A stretch of DNA of 18,571 bases from Candidatus Sulfotelmatobacter sp. GTDB taxonomy: Bacteria > Acidobacteriota > Terriglobia > Terriglobales > SbA1. The position numbers and the translations under genes are program-made. Positions 7,036 through 15,344 of the stretch are shown one piece after another (position 1 is the stretch's first letter; the number at the start of each line of letters is the position of its first letter). The notes under the pieces are model-generated. The model was not told the DNA's origin. It worked only from the letters and a program-made list of their open reading frames with translations, and did no database searches. The stretch lies in NCBI GenBank assembly GCA_030151135.1, contig JASLEQ010000111.1, positions 1-18,571 of the forward strand, written 5' to 3'.

Positions 7036-8928
7036 TTAAGGCTCGATCCAGAACACCCCGCCCTTGCTGATCGCAGGCAGCGTGAACGTGACATCGTCGC
7101 CGCTCTGCAAACCCTGGACGGGTTGCACCTGCCCCATGAACGGCAGGAAGAATCCCTTTCCGCTGGATTTCGAGGACACCATCACCTTGACTCCGGTCTG
7201 CGGCGTCTGAATCGGATTAGATCCGCCCTTCAGCCCAGCAAAATTCGCAAAGAAGCAGTTGATGTGCCCATCCGCAGTCCGCGAAATAGAAGTCGCCACG
7301 TGCGGGCCTGCCTCGATCCGGACAGCTTCTCCACCCTGCAGGTTCGAGAGGAATTCTTTCTGCGACTCGGGTGATGCGTTCTCGAAATCTTTTTCCAGGG
7401 AGGCGCTATATGCCCTGCCCGGACACTCCGGCATTCGCACAACGTTCTTCGCATCTCCCAACTCGGTCACGTCGGTTCCGGTGATAATCACTCTCTTTCC
7501 CGCGGCGGCGAAATCCTTCAACGATTGCTGCTCGCTCTCACCCAGCACCCGCACATCCGGCAACACCAGCGTCTTCCCCCGGAATTCCGCCATCGTCCGC
7601 GGCGTTACGATCTGAAATTCAATGTGCTTCTGCATCAGCAAAATCAGAATCCCGCGGTATGACGCCAGAAACTCCTCTGCATGAAAATTCCTTGTCGCGG
7701 GCGAGAAATAAACGCCAATCGGATCAATGGGCGCCCTCGGCAAATAGAACGTTTTCTCGTTTGCCTGAATCCAGTCAAAAATCTTCTTCCGCGTGGGCAG
7801 GTCATTCGATCCCGCCATGGAATGTCCCGGCGCGTCCCAAAAATTCGCGCCATCCATCACCTGCGACATCGCAAGATTCATCATCGCCTCGCGCTTGTCG
7901 ACAACCTTATCTCCATCCCACGAGTAATTCAGGATCCACGTCGCCTTCCCCTCCGCAAACGCTCGGAATGTGTGCATCCCGACTTGGTAGCGGAACCAGT
8001 CCAGCGGCGTGCGCCCGGATGCCATATGCTCGCCATTGCCAAACTCGTATTCATGCGCAATCGCATCGACCACCGGATATAGGCTGTACACATCCGACCC
8101 CACCCGCACTGCCTCTTCCTCAATTCCCGGATAGATTTCCGGAATCGTCTTGATCTGCGGATTCACCGCCTTCGCCGTGTGATCGATTTCACTCAAGAAA
8201 TCTGTGATCGTCTGAATCCTGAAATCGACCCACTTCTGAAATCCCGGATCAGAAAAATCGCCGATCTTCACATCATGCTTCGCATCCAAGCCGGTCTTCT
8301 GCTTGAACGCCGCTACCGTGTAGTCATCGAAACTCGCCCAGGAATTCTCCCAACCTTCGAAGTGCGTCATCCAATAAGGGATATCGATATAAATTCCATC
8401 GATCCCCGTTTGCGCGATCTGCCGCACGCGCTCCATGTAAGTCTTTCGCCATTCCGCTGCATACGGACTCACCCACACATCCTCATCGCCCGGCCGAATC
8501 CAGAATGCCGTCCCTCCGCCAAAAACCGCCGGCTCGCCGGTAATCTTCCGCTGTAACCAATCCGGATGGTCCTTCGCCAGCGTATGCGGAACTTTATCTC
8601 CGTGCGCGGTGATGCACTCCGTTCCAGCGATGTACACGAACGCGTGATTCCCGGCCTTGTGAGCCGCCTCCGCCACATCGTGAATCGCCTTCAGCTTCGC
8701 CGCCGGATCCAGAAAGCTCTCGTATCGTCCCGGAATGTCGTTGTCTACCTCAATCCCGGCTACATTGCTTTCTGTCGCCTTCCTCACGATTTCGGCCGCG
8801 TCGCCACCTTTCAGCCCATACGCGCCGATCCGCACGTAATTCGTCCAGTTCTGCTTCTCGGAATTCGGCGCAGCCACTAACCCCGCTGCAAAAATCAGTA
8901 AAAGTGCAAATCCCAATTTGATTTTCAT
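7036..8928 (-). CDS. Secreted TIM-barrel glycoside-hydrolase-like protein, family uncertain
   Basis: A predicted exported protein of 630 residues. Residues 1-20 (MKIK followed by a hydrophobic core ending LVAA) form a signal peptide. Residues about 30-380 resemble a TIM barrel of the GH42/GHL6-like kind. Acidic residues at likely strand ends include Asp182 in GIYIDIPYWM, Glu264 in TIPEIYP and Glu293/Glu295 in AHEYEFG; which are catalytic is unknown. Residues about 404-490 (from GVYFSPATR to VIITGTD) resemble the flavodoxin-like trimerisation domain of GH42 beta-galactosidases, and a beta-rich tail ends in FWIEP. The ATG at 8928 is preferred over one 12 codons upstream because it gives a proper signal peptide and has AGGA 6 bases upstream. 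It lies 298 bases downstream of the receptor gene on the same strand. The substrate cannot be told. Confidence 0.75.
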   Translation of the reverse strand: MKIKLGFALLLIFAAGLVAAPNSEKQNWTNYVRIGAYGLKGGDAAEIVRKATESNVAGIEVDNDIPGRYESFLDPAAKLKAIHDVAEAAHKAGNHAFVYIAGTECITAHGDKVPHTLAKDHPDWLQRKITGEPAVFGGGTAFWIRPGDEDVWVSPYAAEWRKTYMERVRQIAQTGIDGIYIDIPYWMTHFEGWENSWASFDDYTVAAFKQKTGLDAKHDVKIGDFSDPGFQKWVDFRIQTITDFLSEIDHTAKAVNPQIKTIPEIYPGIEEEAVRVGSDVYSLYPVVDAIAHEYEFGNGEHMASGRTPLDWFRYQVGMHTFRAFAEGKATWILNYSWDGDKVVDKREAMMNLAMSQVMDGANFWDAPGHSMAGSNDLPTRKKIFDWIQANEKTFYLPRAPIDPIGVYFSPATRNFHAEEFLASYRGILILLMQKHIEFQIVTPRTMAEFRGKTLVLPDVRVLGESEQQSLKDFAAAGKRVIITGTDVTELGDAKNVVRMPECPGRAYSASLEKDFENASPESQKEFLSNLQGGEAVRIEAGPHVATSISRTADGHINCFFANFAGLKGGSNPIQTPQTGVKVMVSSKSSGKGFFLPFMGQVQPVQGLQSGDDVTFTLPAISKGGVFWIEP

Positions 8929-9226
8929 CTTGGATCCTGTTTTTCCTGGTTGTCTTTCAGGCATTCTGCCCGCTTGCCGTTCTCATCCAGACCACGGTCT
9001 CCCGCAACCGCGGGTACCCGCCTCAAATCGCATTGATAGAAGTTATTTGTAGGAATCTGTCCCAGCAGCGGCCGCGCAGAAAGTTGAGGAGCGATCACCC
9101 CACTCGACTTCAGAAACCATCTTCAGCTCACGTGCAGCCGGCCCTCATCGAGGCGCGCCCGCTCCAACGGACGGGGGTAAACTTCGCACTGGCGAGACCT
9201 CCAGAGGCTCCCTGAACTCGAAATCG
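8929..9226. other. Spacer between the receptor and hydrolase genes
   Basis: These 298 bases hold no supported gene. They contain the ribosome site of the hydrolase gene, a 12-bp palindrome at 9010-9021 and a partial palindrome AGACC-AC-GGTCT at 8989-9000. I see no clear terminator after the receptor stop and no convincing promoter, so read-through from the receptor gene is possible. Confidence 0.6.
9001..9021. repeat. 12-bp palindrome with competing hairpin arm
   Basis: GCGGGTACCCGC at 9010-9021 is a perfect palindrome 82 bases upstream of the hydrolase ATG. A copy of its right arm, CCCGC, also lies at 9001-9005, so the central GCGGG (9010-9014) can pair with either flank. It could be an operator or a leader RNA structure, but chance cannot be excluded. 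Confidence 0.4.
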
Positions 9227-12200
9227 TCAGAACTCGAAGCGCAATCCAAACTGGAACGCTCTCGGTGTCTCCCCAGTCGCATCTCCCGTAATGGTTCCGA
9301 ACAAAGGATCGCCCACCCCGGAATTCGGCTGTCCAAAGCGCGGGTGATTGAAGAAGTTGAACATCTCCGCACGCACTTCGATGCGCATCCCTTCTTTCGG
9401 CACAAACGACTTGTAAATATTTGCGTCCACGTTATGCACTCCATCCACGCGCAGCGCGGAAAAATACCGGGGTGCATTGCCGGGTGTCTGATCGCCAGGA
9501 TCGGCGAAGCATCCCGGATTGAGATAGGTCAGATAGTTTGCGGTGTTCCCCGCGTTTTGCCAGTCCAACGCCACTGCGTGCATGCTGGTCCCGGTCGTCA
9601 GTTGCGAGCATACGACGTTCGGACGTTGATTCCCATTGGCGAGACGCGCGGTCGCCATACCGATCGCCATCGGTTGGCCAGTCTGTTCCGTAATAATGCT
9701 GGCAATTGACCAACCGCCGATGACCGCGTCCAGTGCGCGGTTCATGTTGCCGCCAATCCACTGCTTGCGTCCCACGGGCAGATCCACTACAACGGCCATC
9801 GCCAACCGCTGCGGCGTATCGTTCGCTCCAATGCTGTGCTCCGCCGACAGTCGATCCAGTTGTTGCGGAAGTCCCACGCCCAAGGTTCCCACCCAGTTGT
9901 TTCTGCCCGCCGAAGAATAATCCGTTTCCTTCGATATCGAGTAGCTGCCTTCGAAACTGATGTGGTGGGTCGTGCGCTTCTGGAACCGGATCTGCAACGC
10001 GTTGTACCAGGAGTTTGCCGATTCCAGCATCAGTCCTTCGAAATCCCCTGCGAATTGTGGATAGTTGTTCAGCAAATACGACAATGGCAGCGTCGGGCTG
10101 CCATAGTTCGAATTCACCTCGTTGAAGCAGGGATGGGTAGCCGTCGCCGTGCAAGGCGCGTTGAACATCGAGTAGAACGGGTTTCCTACCTGCGTCGCCA
10201 GAAGATTGCTCACGCAGCTGTCCGCTTGGCATGACGGATCCGTCGGAGTGACGGCGTTCCTGACCTGTCCCAGCAAAGGCGAAGGAATATAGGCCCGGTT
10301 GTTTGTGCCAGCCCATGGAAGGTGCGTGCTTCGGTTCGCAGAGTAATCCGCCCCCAGTACGATCTGGCTCGGCAATAGCCGCTCAATTCCCAGGTTCCAT
10401 TGGTAAAGCTCGGCATCCCGCGCGGCCGTCGTGCCCAGATCGTTAGCATCCTGATAACCCCAAACCGCGTACTGTCCATATTTCCGGCCCTGCGGTCCTT
10501 GAAAACCTGTCGGAAACGGGTTTTCCAGCGTCGCGGATTGCGTCGCGAAATTGTCATTGGTAAAGAAGACGTTCGCAGTTTGACGGAACGCCGCTCCGGG
10601 ATACTGGAAGTTCGTCGCCGGACTCATCCCGTAGTAAATTCCCGCCCCGCCTCGTATCACCGTCCCCGGATCCAGTTGATAGGAAAATCCGATTCTTGGG
10701 CCAATGTCTCTTCGGTATGTCGGAACCGTTCTCATGCTCGACGTCGCAAATTGCGTGGTGCCGAGGAGTTCTTTCGACGCTGGAATATTCACTCCATAAC
10801 CTTGCAGGATACCTTGGGTACTGAGTGTGCCCGCTCCTGCAGTGGCCGGTATCGTGTTCAGCGGAAGATTGACGCCGCTGTCGGCCGTGAAGTTGCTGAA
10901 TTGGATTTGATTGTTCCGCGATGTGTAAGGCGAGCTCCACTGATAGCGCAATCCAAGATTGATCGTCAGCTTCGAATTCACTTTCCAGTCGTCCTGCACA
11001 TAGAACCCAGTCTCCAGCGAACGATTGGCCACTGAAGGAGTCACCACCAGATTGCTCGTGCCGTTCACATTGTCGCCATAGCCGAATGCCAGGCTGGCGA
11101 AAGGATTTCCGGTCGAGTTCCCGCTCGGATCTGTGTTGCTGTTCGGATTCGGCGAGGTCGTAAAATCCGTGAACGTAAACTGCCCGGTCGGATAATTCGG
11201 CTGCCAGAAATTGTTATAGAAGATTCTCTGCTCGCCACCGATCTTGATCAGATGCGTCCCTTTCGAAATGACCAACTGCGACGAGTAACTGACCAGAGTG
11301 TGCCCAAACGTCGTGTTAATGCAGCACTGATCGTACAGGTTGTTCCACGGTAGCGCCCCTTGCATGTTGAAGGTGGGCATCTTGTCGATTCCGTTCGCCG
11401 ATTCGAACACCGAGGGTAATCCCGGCGTGCCGGAAGGCAATGAGGCATTGAAGCTCGAGATCGTCGGAATACCGGGCAACGACAATTCGTGCACGCGATC
11501 GAGCGATATGCGGTTGGTCCAGACGATACGGGGGTTAAATGTCCGGTTGTATTCCAGTGACGCGTTCTGCGCCACGGTCACGCCGCTCTTGATTCCGTCG
11601 TTGTCGAATCCGTCGCCCAAAGTCAGCGGAGTTGTGTAGTTGTTCCATCCCCGGCTGTAACGGCCATTGATGCGGTTCTTATCATTGAACTGGTGATCGA
11701 TCTTGATGTCGAACTGATAGTCGGGAGCATTGCTCGTTGTCGTGTAGTTATAGTTGTTGAACTCGTTCGCATTGCTCGGCTTCGGAAACAGATTCAGTAC
11801 CGCAAGCCCAATAGGATTGATTTTGCCTGCAGGAATTACATTCGCAGCCCCGATCGCCTGTCCACCGCAGTTAAAGCCGACTTGCGGTCTCGTCACATTG
11901 AGCGCCGTCCCGCAATTCACCGTCGGATCGTAAATGTTTTGCGGTAGCCCGGTCCCGGGATTCGTATCTGCTGAAAAGTCTCCTTGCCTCTCCGCCAGCG
12001 TGGGCACGGTAGCCACTCCGCTCTGCGAACTGGCAGAACTCACTTTTTCGAAATCCACGAAGAAGAAGGTCTTGTTCTTCCGGATCGGCCCGCCCAGCGA
12101 AAAACCTCCCTGATCGCGCCGGCTGTCTGGTTTCGGATTGGGCGCCGGGTTGAAGAAGTCGCGCGCATCCAGGCTCGCGCGCTGCAGGAAGTACCAACCG

Positions 12201-12997
12201 CTCCCGTGGAACTGGTCCGTCCCGCTCTTCATCACCATATTCACAACCGTACCGCCGTTATTGCCGAACTCCGCCGAGAAGCTGTTGTTCTGCACCTTCA
12301 TTTCCTGCAGACCCTCGACCAGCGGTTCGTAATAAACGTTGGAGTTTCCTCCTTCGCCCTGTTCGGGAGCGCTCAGCAGGGCGCCGTCAAGCCTTATCTC
12401 TGCCGTCGCATTCCGTTGTCCGTTCGAGGTGAAGTTGGTCCCGCTGGGATAGTTGTCCGAGGTGCCCGACCCCGCAACCTCCGTAACTCCTGCCGCCAGG
12501 AACGTCAGGCCAAAAAAATCGCGGTTCGCGAGCGGAAGTTCGTGCACATACTCACTGGTCACTTCCGTGCCCAGCGTTGCGCTTTCGGTATCGAGCAACG
12601 GGGCTGTCGTCGTGACCTCCATGGTCTCGCTTACGCTCAGGGGGTGGAGTTCGAAATCGACCGTCGTCTGCTGGTCGACCTGCAACACCACGTTGGTCTT
12701 CTCTGAAACCCGGAAGCCCGTCATTTGCGTCCGGACCGTGTATACGGCCGGACGTAGCCCGGTGAAGAAGTACTCGCCGTGTTCGTTGCTTTGTGCGGTT
12801 TGCGCAATGCCGGTGGCGTCGTTCGAGATGGTCACGGTCGCATTCACCACCACCGCCCCGCTCTGATCGGTGACGCGGCCCCGGATCTGCGCCGCATACG
12901 ATCCCTGTCCCCGTGCGGTATTGGCGCAAACCAATCCAATCAGAAAGAGCAAACTAACCGACGCAAACCACCTTGTAGGGCGTTGGCAGACACGCAT
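9227..12997 (-). CDS. Oar-type TonB-dependent outer-membrane receptor with carboxypeptidase-regulatory-like domain
   Basis: Outer-membrane beta-barrel that probably takes up a ligand, often a glycan in Acidobacteriota, using energy from TonB. From the ATG at 12997 it has 1256 residues. A signal peptide covers about 1-31. A CarboxypepD_reg-like beta-sandwich (about 36-118) begins IRGRVTDQSGAVV and contains NEHGEYFFTGLRPAVYTV. The plug domain follows, with ELPLANRDF (153-161) and the NGQRNATAEIRLDGA stretch. The remaining ~900 residues form the barrel, rich in aromatic residues and ending QFGLRFEF with a C-terminal Phe. Several Cys pairs lie in probable surface loops. The start is chosen because AGGAGG (13003-13008) is 5 bases upstream; an ATG at 13024 would add nine residues without a ribosome site. 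No SusD partner is nearby. Confidence 0.92.
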   Translation of the reverse strand: MRVCQRPTRWFASVSLLFLIGLVCANTARGQGSYAAQIRGRVTDQSGAVVVNATVTISNDATGIAQTAQSNEHGEYFFTGLRPAVYTVRTQMTGFRVSEKTNVVLQVDQQTTVDFELHPLSVSETMEVTTTAPLLDTESATLGTEVTSEYVHELPLANRDFFGLTFLAAGVTEVAGSGTSDNYPSGTNFTSNGQRNATAEIRLDGALLSAPEQGEGGNSNVYYEPLVEGLQEMKVQNNSFSAEFGNNGGTVVNMVMKSGTDQFHGSGWYFLQRASLDARDFFNPAPNPKPDSRRDQGGFSLGGPIRKNKTFFFVDFEKVSSASSQSGVATVPTLAERQGDFSADTNPGTGLPQNIYDPTVNCGTALNVTRPQVGFNCGGQAIGAANVIPAGKINPIGLAVLNLFPKPSNANEFNNYNYTTTSNAPDYQFDIKIDHQFNDKNRINGRYSRGWNNYTTPLTLGDGFDNDGIKSGVTVAQNASLEYNRTFNPRIVWTNRISLDRVHELSLPGIPTISSFNASLPSGTPGLPSVFESANGIDKMPTFNMQGALPWNNLYDQCCINTTFGHTLVSYSSQLVISKGTHLIKIGGEQRIFYNNFWQPNYPTGQFTFTDFTTSPNPNSNTDPSGNSTGNPFASLAFGYGDNVNGTSNLVVTPSVANRSLETGFYVQDDWKVNSKLTINLGLRYQWSSPYTSRNNQIQFSNFTADSGVNLPLNTIPATAGAGTLSTQGILQGYGVNIPASKELLGTTQFATSSMRTVPTYRRDIGPRIGFSYQLDPGTVIRGGAGIYYGMSPATNFQYPGAAFRQTANVFFTNDNFATQSATLENPFPTGFQGPQGRKYGQYAVWGYQDANDLGTTAARDAELYQWNLGIERLLPSQIVLGADYSANRSTHLPWAGTNNRAYIPSPLLGQVRNAVTPTDPSCQADSCVSNLLATQVGNPFYSMFNAPCTATATHPCFNEVNSNYGSPTLPLSYLLNNYPQFAGDFEGLMLESANSWYNALQIRFQKRTTHHISFEGSYSISKETDYSSAGRNNWVGTLGVGLPQQLDRLSAEHSIGANDTPQRLAMAVVVDLPVGRKQWIGGNMNRALDAVIGGWSIASIITEQTGQPMAIGMATARLANGNQRPNVVCSQLTTGTSMHAVALDWQNAGNTANYLTYLNPGCFADPGDQTPGNAPRYFSALRVDGVHNVDANIYKSFVPKEGMRIEVRAEMFNFFNHPRFGQPNSGVGDPLFGTITGDATGETPRAFQFGLRFEF

Positions 12998-13002
12998 TCC
13001 AG

Positions 13003-13008
13003 CCTCCT
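13003..13008 (-). promoter_or_regulatory. Ribosome binding site of the receptor gene
   Basis: AGGAGG on the minus strand ends 5 bases before the ATG at 12997. It decides between this start and the upstream ATG at 13024. Confidence 0.85.
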
Positions 13009-13041
13009 GCAAACTGTCTTTCATATCATTACGAACAAAAA

Positions 13042-13070
13042 CTATTACTTTCGTTTATGGCGAAAGTCAA
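13042..13070 (-). promoter_or_regulatory. Receptor promoter with inverted-repeat operator in its spacer
   Basis: On the minus strand TTGACT (13065-13070) and TAATAG (13042-13047) are separated by exactly 17 bases. The -35 matches well and the -10 poorly. ACTTTCG (13047-13053) and CGAAAGT (13061-13067) form a perfect 7-bp inverted repeat with a 7-base centre that fills the spacer and touches both hexamers. A repressor bound there would block polymerase. The spacer is shared with the divergent GH36-like gene. Confidence 0.5.
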
Positions 13071-13205
13071 GACAATTCGTAGCCAAAACGCAAACGAAGA
13101 GTCACGATCCACAGGGTTATCCGGCTCTCTTCCGTTTCATTGCTACTTGTTTCGAAGGCTTTCGTGCCGTACTCTAGTTTGCTGCCCTATAAAGGATGAA
13201 TCGCC

Positions 13206-15200
13206 ATGCCCCGGCCAAGAGCTTTCCGCTGTCTTCCGCTGTTTACTTTGTTGTGTCTTTCCTCGCTCGCCTCAGCCGCGGACCTCGTCACTAGTGACAC
13301 GCATGCCGGAACGATCACACTTTCCAATCAGCAAATTTCTGCGTCATGGTCTATCAAAGATGGAAGGCTTCGCTGGCAGAGTCTGGGCAACAATTTTACT
13401 GGAGTGACTCTGCCCCTTACCGCGAGCGCGTTCGCTCTCGTGCCTAAAGAAGGCGCGCTCCTCGCGTCTTCTGACTTCAAGATCGTGGGCGATCCCATTC
13501 TGGAAGACATTCCCACTCCGACCGCCTCTTCCCGAGCGGCGGACAAGCTCCACGGACGCCAGATTCGTATCGAGCTACAGGATCCATCTGGAGAACTTCA
13601 CGTCACCTGGAAGGCATTGCTGCGCGAAGACTCGAATTACGTTCGCCAGGTGGTCACCATCCATGCAGGCCAGCAGCCTGCCGCCCTGGCGCAAATCCTT
13701 CTCGTCGATGCAGTCTTGCCTGGCGCTTCCGTCTCGGGCCACTCCAAAGGGTCGCCCGTAAGCGCGTCGACCTGGTTCGTCGGCTTCGAGCATCCCCTTT
13801 CAGAATGCCGCGTCCGCGACGATCGCGCGTCCTGCTGGCTCTCCCGCGAGCTTCCCATCCAGGCCGGCCAGAGCGTCATGTATTCAGCCGTCTTCGGCGT
13901 GACTCATCCCGGACAGCTCCGCCGTGACTTCCTCCACTACATCGAACTTGAGCGCGCTCACCCTTATCGCACCTTCCTGCACTACAACACCTGGTACGAC
14001 TTGGGATACCACGATCGCTACAACGAGCAGCAACTCATTAGTTCCATGCGCGGATTTGGCGAGCAGCTCGAAAAGCAGCGCGGAGTAAAACTCGACAGCT
14101 TCATGCTCGATGACGGCTGGGACGATCCCACCACGCTGTGGAACTTCAATCCCGGATTTCCGGACGGCCTGACCAACGTTGCGAAGGTCGCTGCCGGTTA
14201 CGGTGCGGCGCCCGGCATCTGGTTCTCTCCCTGGGGCGGATACGATAAGCCCAAGGAGCAGCGCCTGGCTTCAGCCCGCGCCCGCGGATTCGAAACCAAC
14301 GAAGGCGGCTTTGCCCTGTCAGGCCCGAAATACTATCGCTACTTCCGTGATGCCTGCTTCCAGATGATCGACAAGTACGGCGTGAACCAATTCAAGTTCG
14401 ACGGTACCGGCAACGCCAATGAAGTAATCCCAGGCAGCGAGTTCGACAGCGACTTCGATGCCGCCATTCATCTCATCGGCGAATTACGCGAGAAGAAGCC
14501 GGATATCTACATCAATCTAACGACCGGCACCTATCCCTCGCCCTTCTGGTTGCTCTATGCCGACTCCATCTGGCGCGGTGGTGAAGATCACAGTTTCGCG
14601 GGCGTCGGTACAAACCGCCAGCGCTGGATCACTTATCGCGACGCGCAAACCTACCATCATGTCGTCGAAGAAGGTCCCCTCTTTCCACTCAATTCGCTGA
14701 TGCTGCATGGCATGATCTATGCGCGCGACGCCGAGCGCCTGAGCAGCGATCCCGGCCATGATTTCCCCGATGAAGTCCACTCCTATTTCGGAACGGGAAC
14801 ACAGCTGCAAGAGATGTACATCACGCCTTCGCTCCTCAGCGCACCCGATTGGGACGTGCTAGCCGAAGCCGCCAAATGGTCGCGAGCCAATGCTGAAATT
14901 TTAAAGGACACGCACTGGATCGGTGGCGACCCTTCCCGCCTCGAGGTTTACGGATGGGCCGCCTGGACACCCCGCAAAGCAATCCTCACTCTCCGCAATC
15001 CAAGCGATAAGCCGCAATCGTTTACTGCCACTCTCGCCTCGCTTCTGGAATTACCAGACAAGGCGAAAAGGACACTCGCCGTGAGCACTCCTTGGATATC
15101 CTTTGCGCAAAAGCAAGAAACACACCTGTCAGTACAGGACCGTCGTACCTTCCAATTGCAACCATTCCAGGTGCTGACGATGGAGCTGACCCCGGAATAG
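13206..15200 (+). CDS. Secreted GH36-like (clan GH-D) alpha-galactosidase-type protein
   Basis: Predicted exported glycosidase of 664 residues. A signal peptide covers about 1-24, ending ASA. An N-terminal beta-sandwich fills roughly 25-245. A TIM barrel follows from YNTWYDLGYHDRYNEQQ, with FMLDDGWDD (Asp302/Asp303) typical of melibiase-like enzymes. FKFDG contains Asp399, at the place of the GH36 nucleophile (usually KWD). RGGEDHS contains Asp461, at the place of the acid/base in the family GGGR.D segment. A small beta domain closes the protein (about 585-664). A retaining alpha-galactoside or related alpha-glycoside activity follows from the family, but the motifs are divergent and substrate is uncertain. 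AGGA lies 9 bases before the ATG at 13206. Divergent from the receptor gene; the alcohol dehydrogenase gene follows after 142 bases. Confidence 0.8.
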   Translation: MPRPRAFRCLPLFTLLCLSSLASAADLVTSDTHAGTITLSNQQISASWSIKDGRLRWQSLGNNFTGVTLPLTASAFALVPKEGALLASSDFKIVGDPILEDIPTPTASSRAADKLHGRQIRIELQDPSGELHVTWKALLREDSNYVRQVVTIHAGQQPAALAQILLVDAVLPGASVSGHSKGSPVSASTWFVGFEHPLSECRVRDDRASCWLSRELPIQAGQSVMYSAVFGVTHPGQLRRDFLHYIELERAHPYRTFLHYNTWYDLGYHDRYNEQQLISSMRGFGEQLEKQRGVKLDSFMLDDGWDDPTTLWNFNPGFPDGLTNVAKVAAGYGAAPGIWFSPWGGYDKPKEQRLASARARGFETNEGGFALSGPKYYRYFRDACFQMIDKYGVNQFKFDGTGNANEVIPGSEFDSDFDAAIHLIGELREKKPDIYINLTTGTYPSPFWLLYADSIWRGGEDHSFAGVGTNRQRWITYRDAQTYHHVVEEGPLFPLNSLMLHGMIYARDAERLSSDPGHDFPDEVHSYFGTGTQLQEMYITPSLLSAPDWDVLAEAAKWSRANAEILKDTHWIGGDPSRLEVYGWAAWTPRKAILTLRNPSDKPQSFTATLASLLELPDKAKRTLAVSTPWISFAQKQETHLSVQDRRTFQLQPFQVLTMELTPE

Positions 15201-15322
15201 CGCTTCTCACCTGCCGCTGCCGTCTCGGCTGCCGCGTTGCATGAAGTTTGAATCTGTTCCTTGCCCGTACAACAGGTTTGCATACCAACAGCCATGAACC
15301 TCACCATCAACTCTGGCATCAT

Positions 15323-15344
15323 ATGGGAAGCAAGTTCCTCCCAT
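15323..15344 (+). repeat. Possible hairpin masking the alcohol dehydrogenase start codon
   Basis: ATGGGA (15323-15328) can pair with TCCCAT (15339-15344) across a 10-base loop. The second arm contains the first two bases of the ATG at 15343. No strong Shine-Dalgarno sequence is seen there, so initiation may be weak or controlled by the structure. The remainder of the 142-base spacer shows only a repeated CTGCCG motif near 15210-15235. Confidence 0.35.

Noticed and set aside
9432..10316. Minus-strand open frame of 294 codons inside the receptor gene
   Set aside because: It is an out-of-frame reading of the receptor barrel with a low-complexity composition and no motif.
10400..11035. Plus-strand open frame of 211 codons antisense to the receptor barrel
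   Set aside because: It is Arg- and Ser-rich shadow coding with no supporting signal.
11984..12706. Plus-strand open frame of 240 codons antisense to the receptor plug region
   Set aside because: It is a shadow of the receptor coding frame, without a ribosome site or domain.
13110..13125. Possible DnaA box (ccacagggttatcc) near the divergent promoter
   Set aside because: The match to TTATCCACA is partial and single, and there is no origin-type cluster or dnaA/dnaN neighbour.
13189..13194. TATAAA as a -10 element for the GH36-like gene
   Set aside because: It lies only 11 bases before the ATG, no matching -35 is found at 16-18 bases, and it would place the ribosome site upstream of the transcript start.
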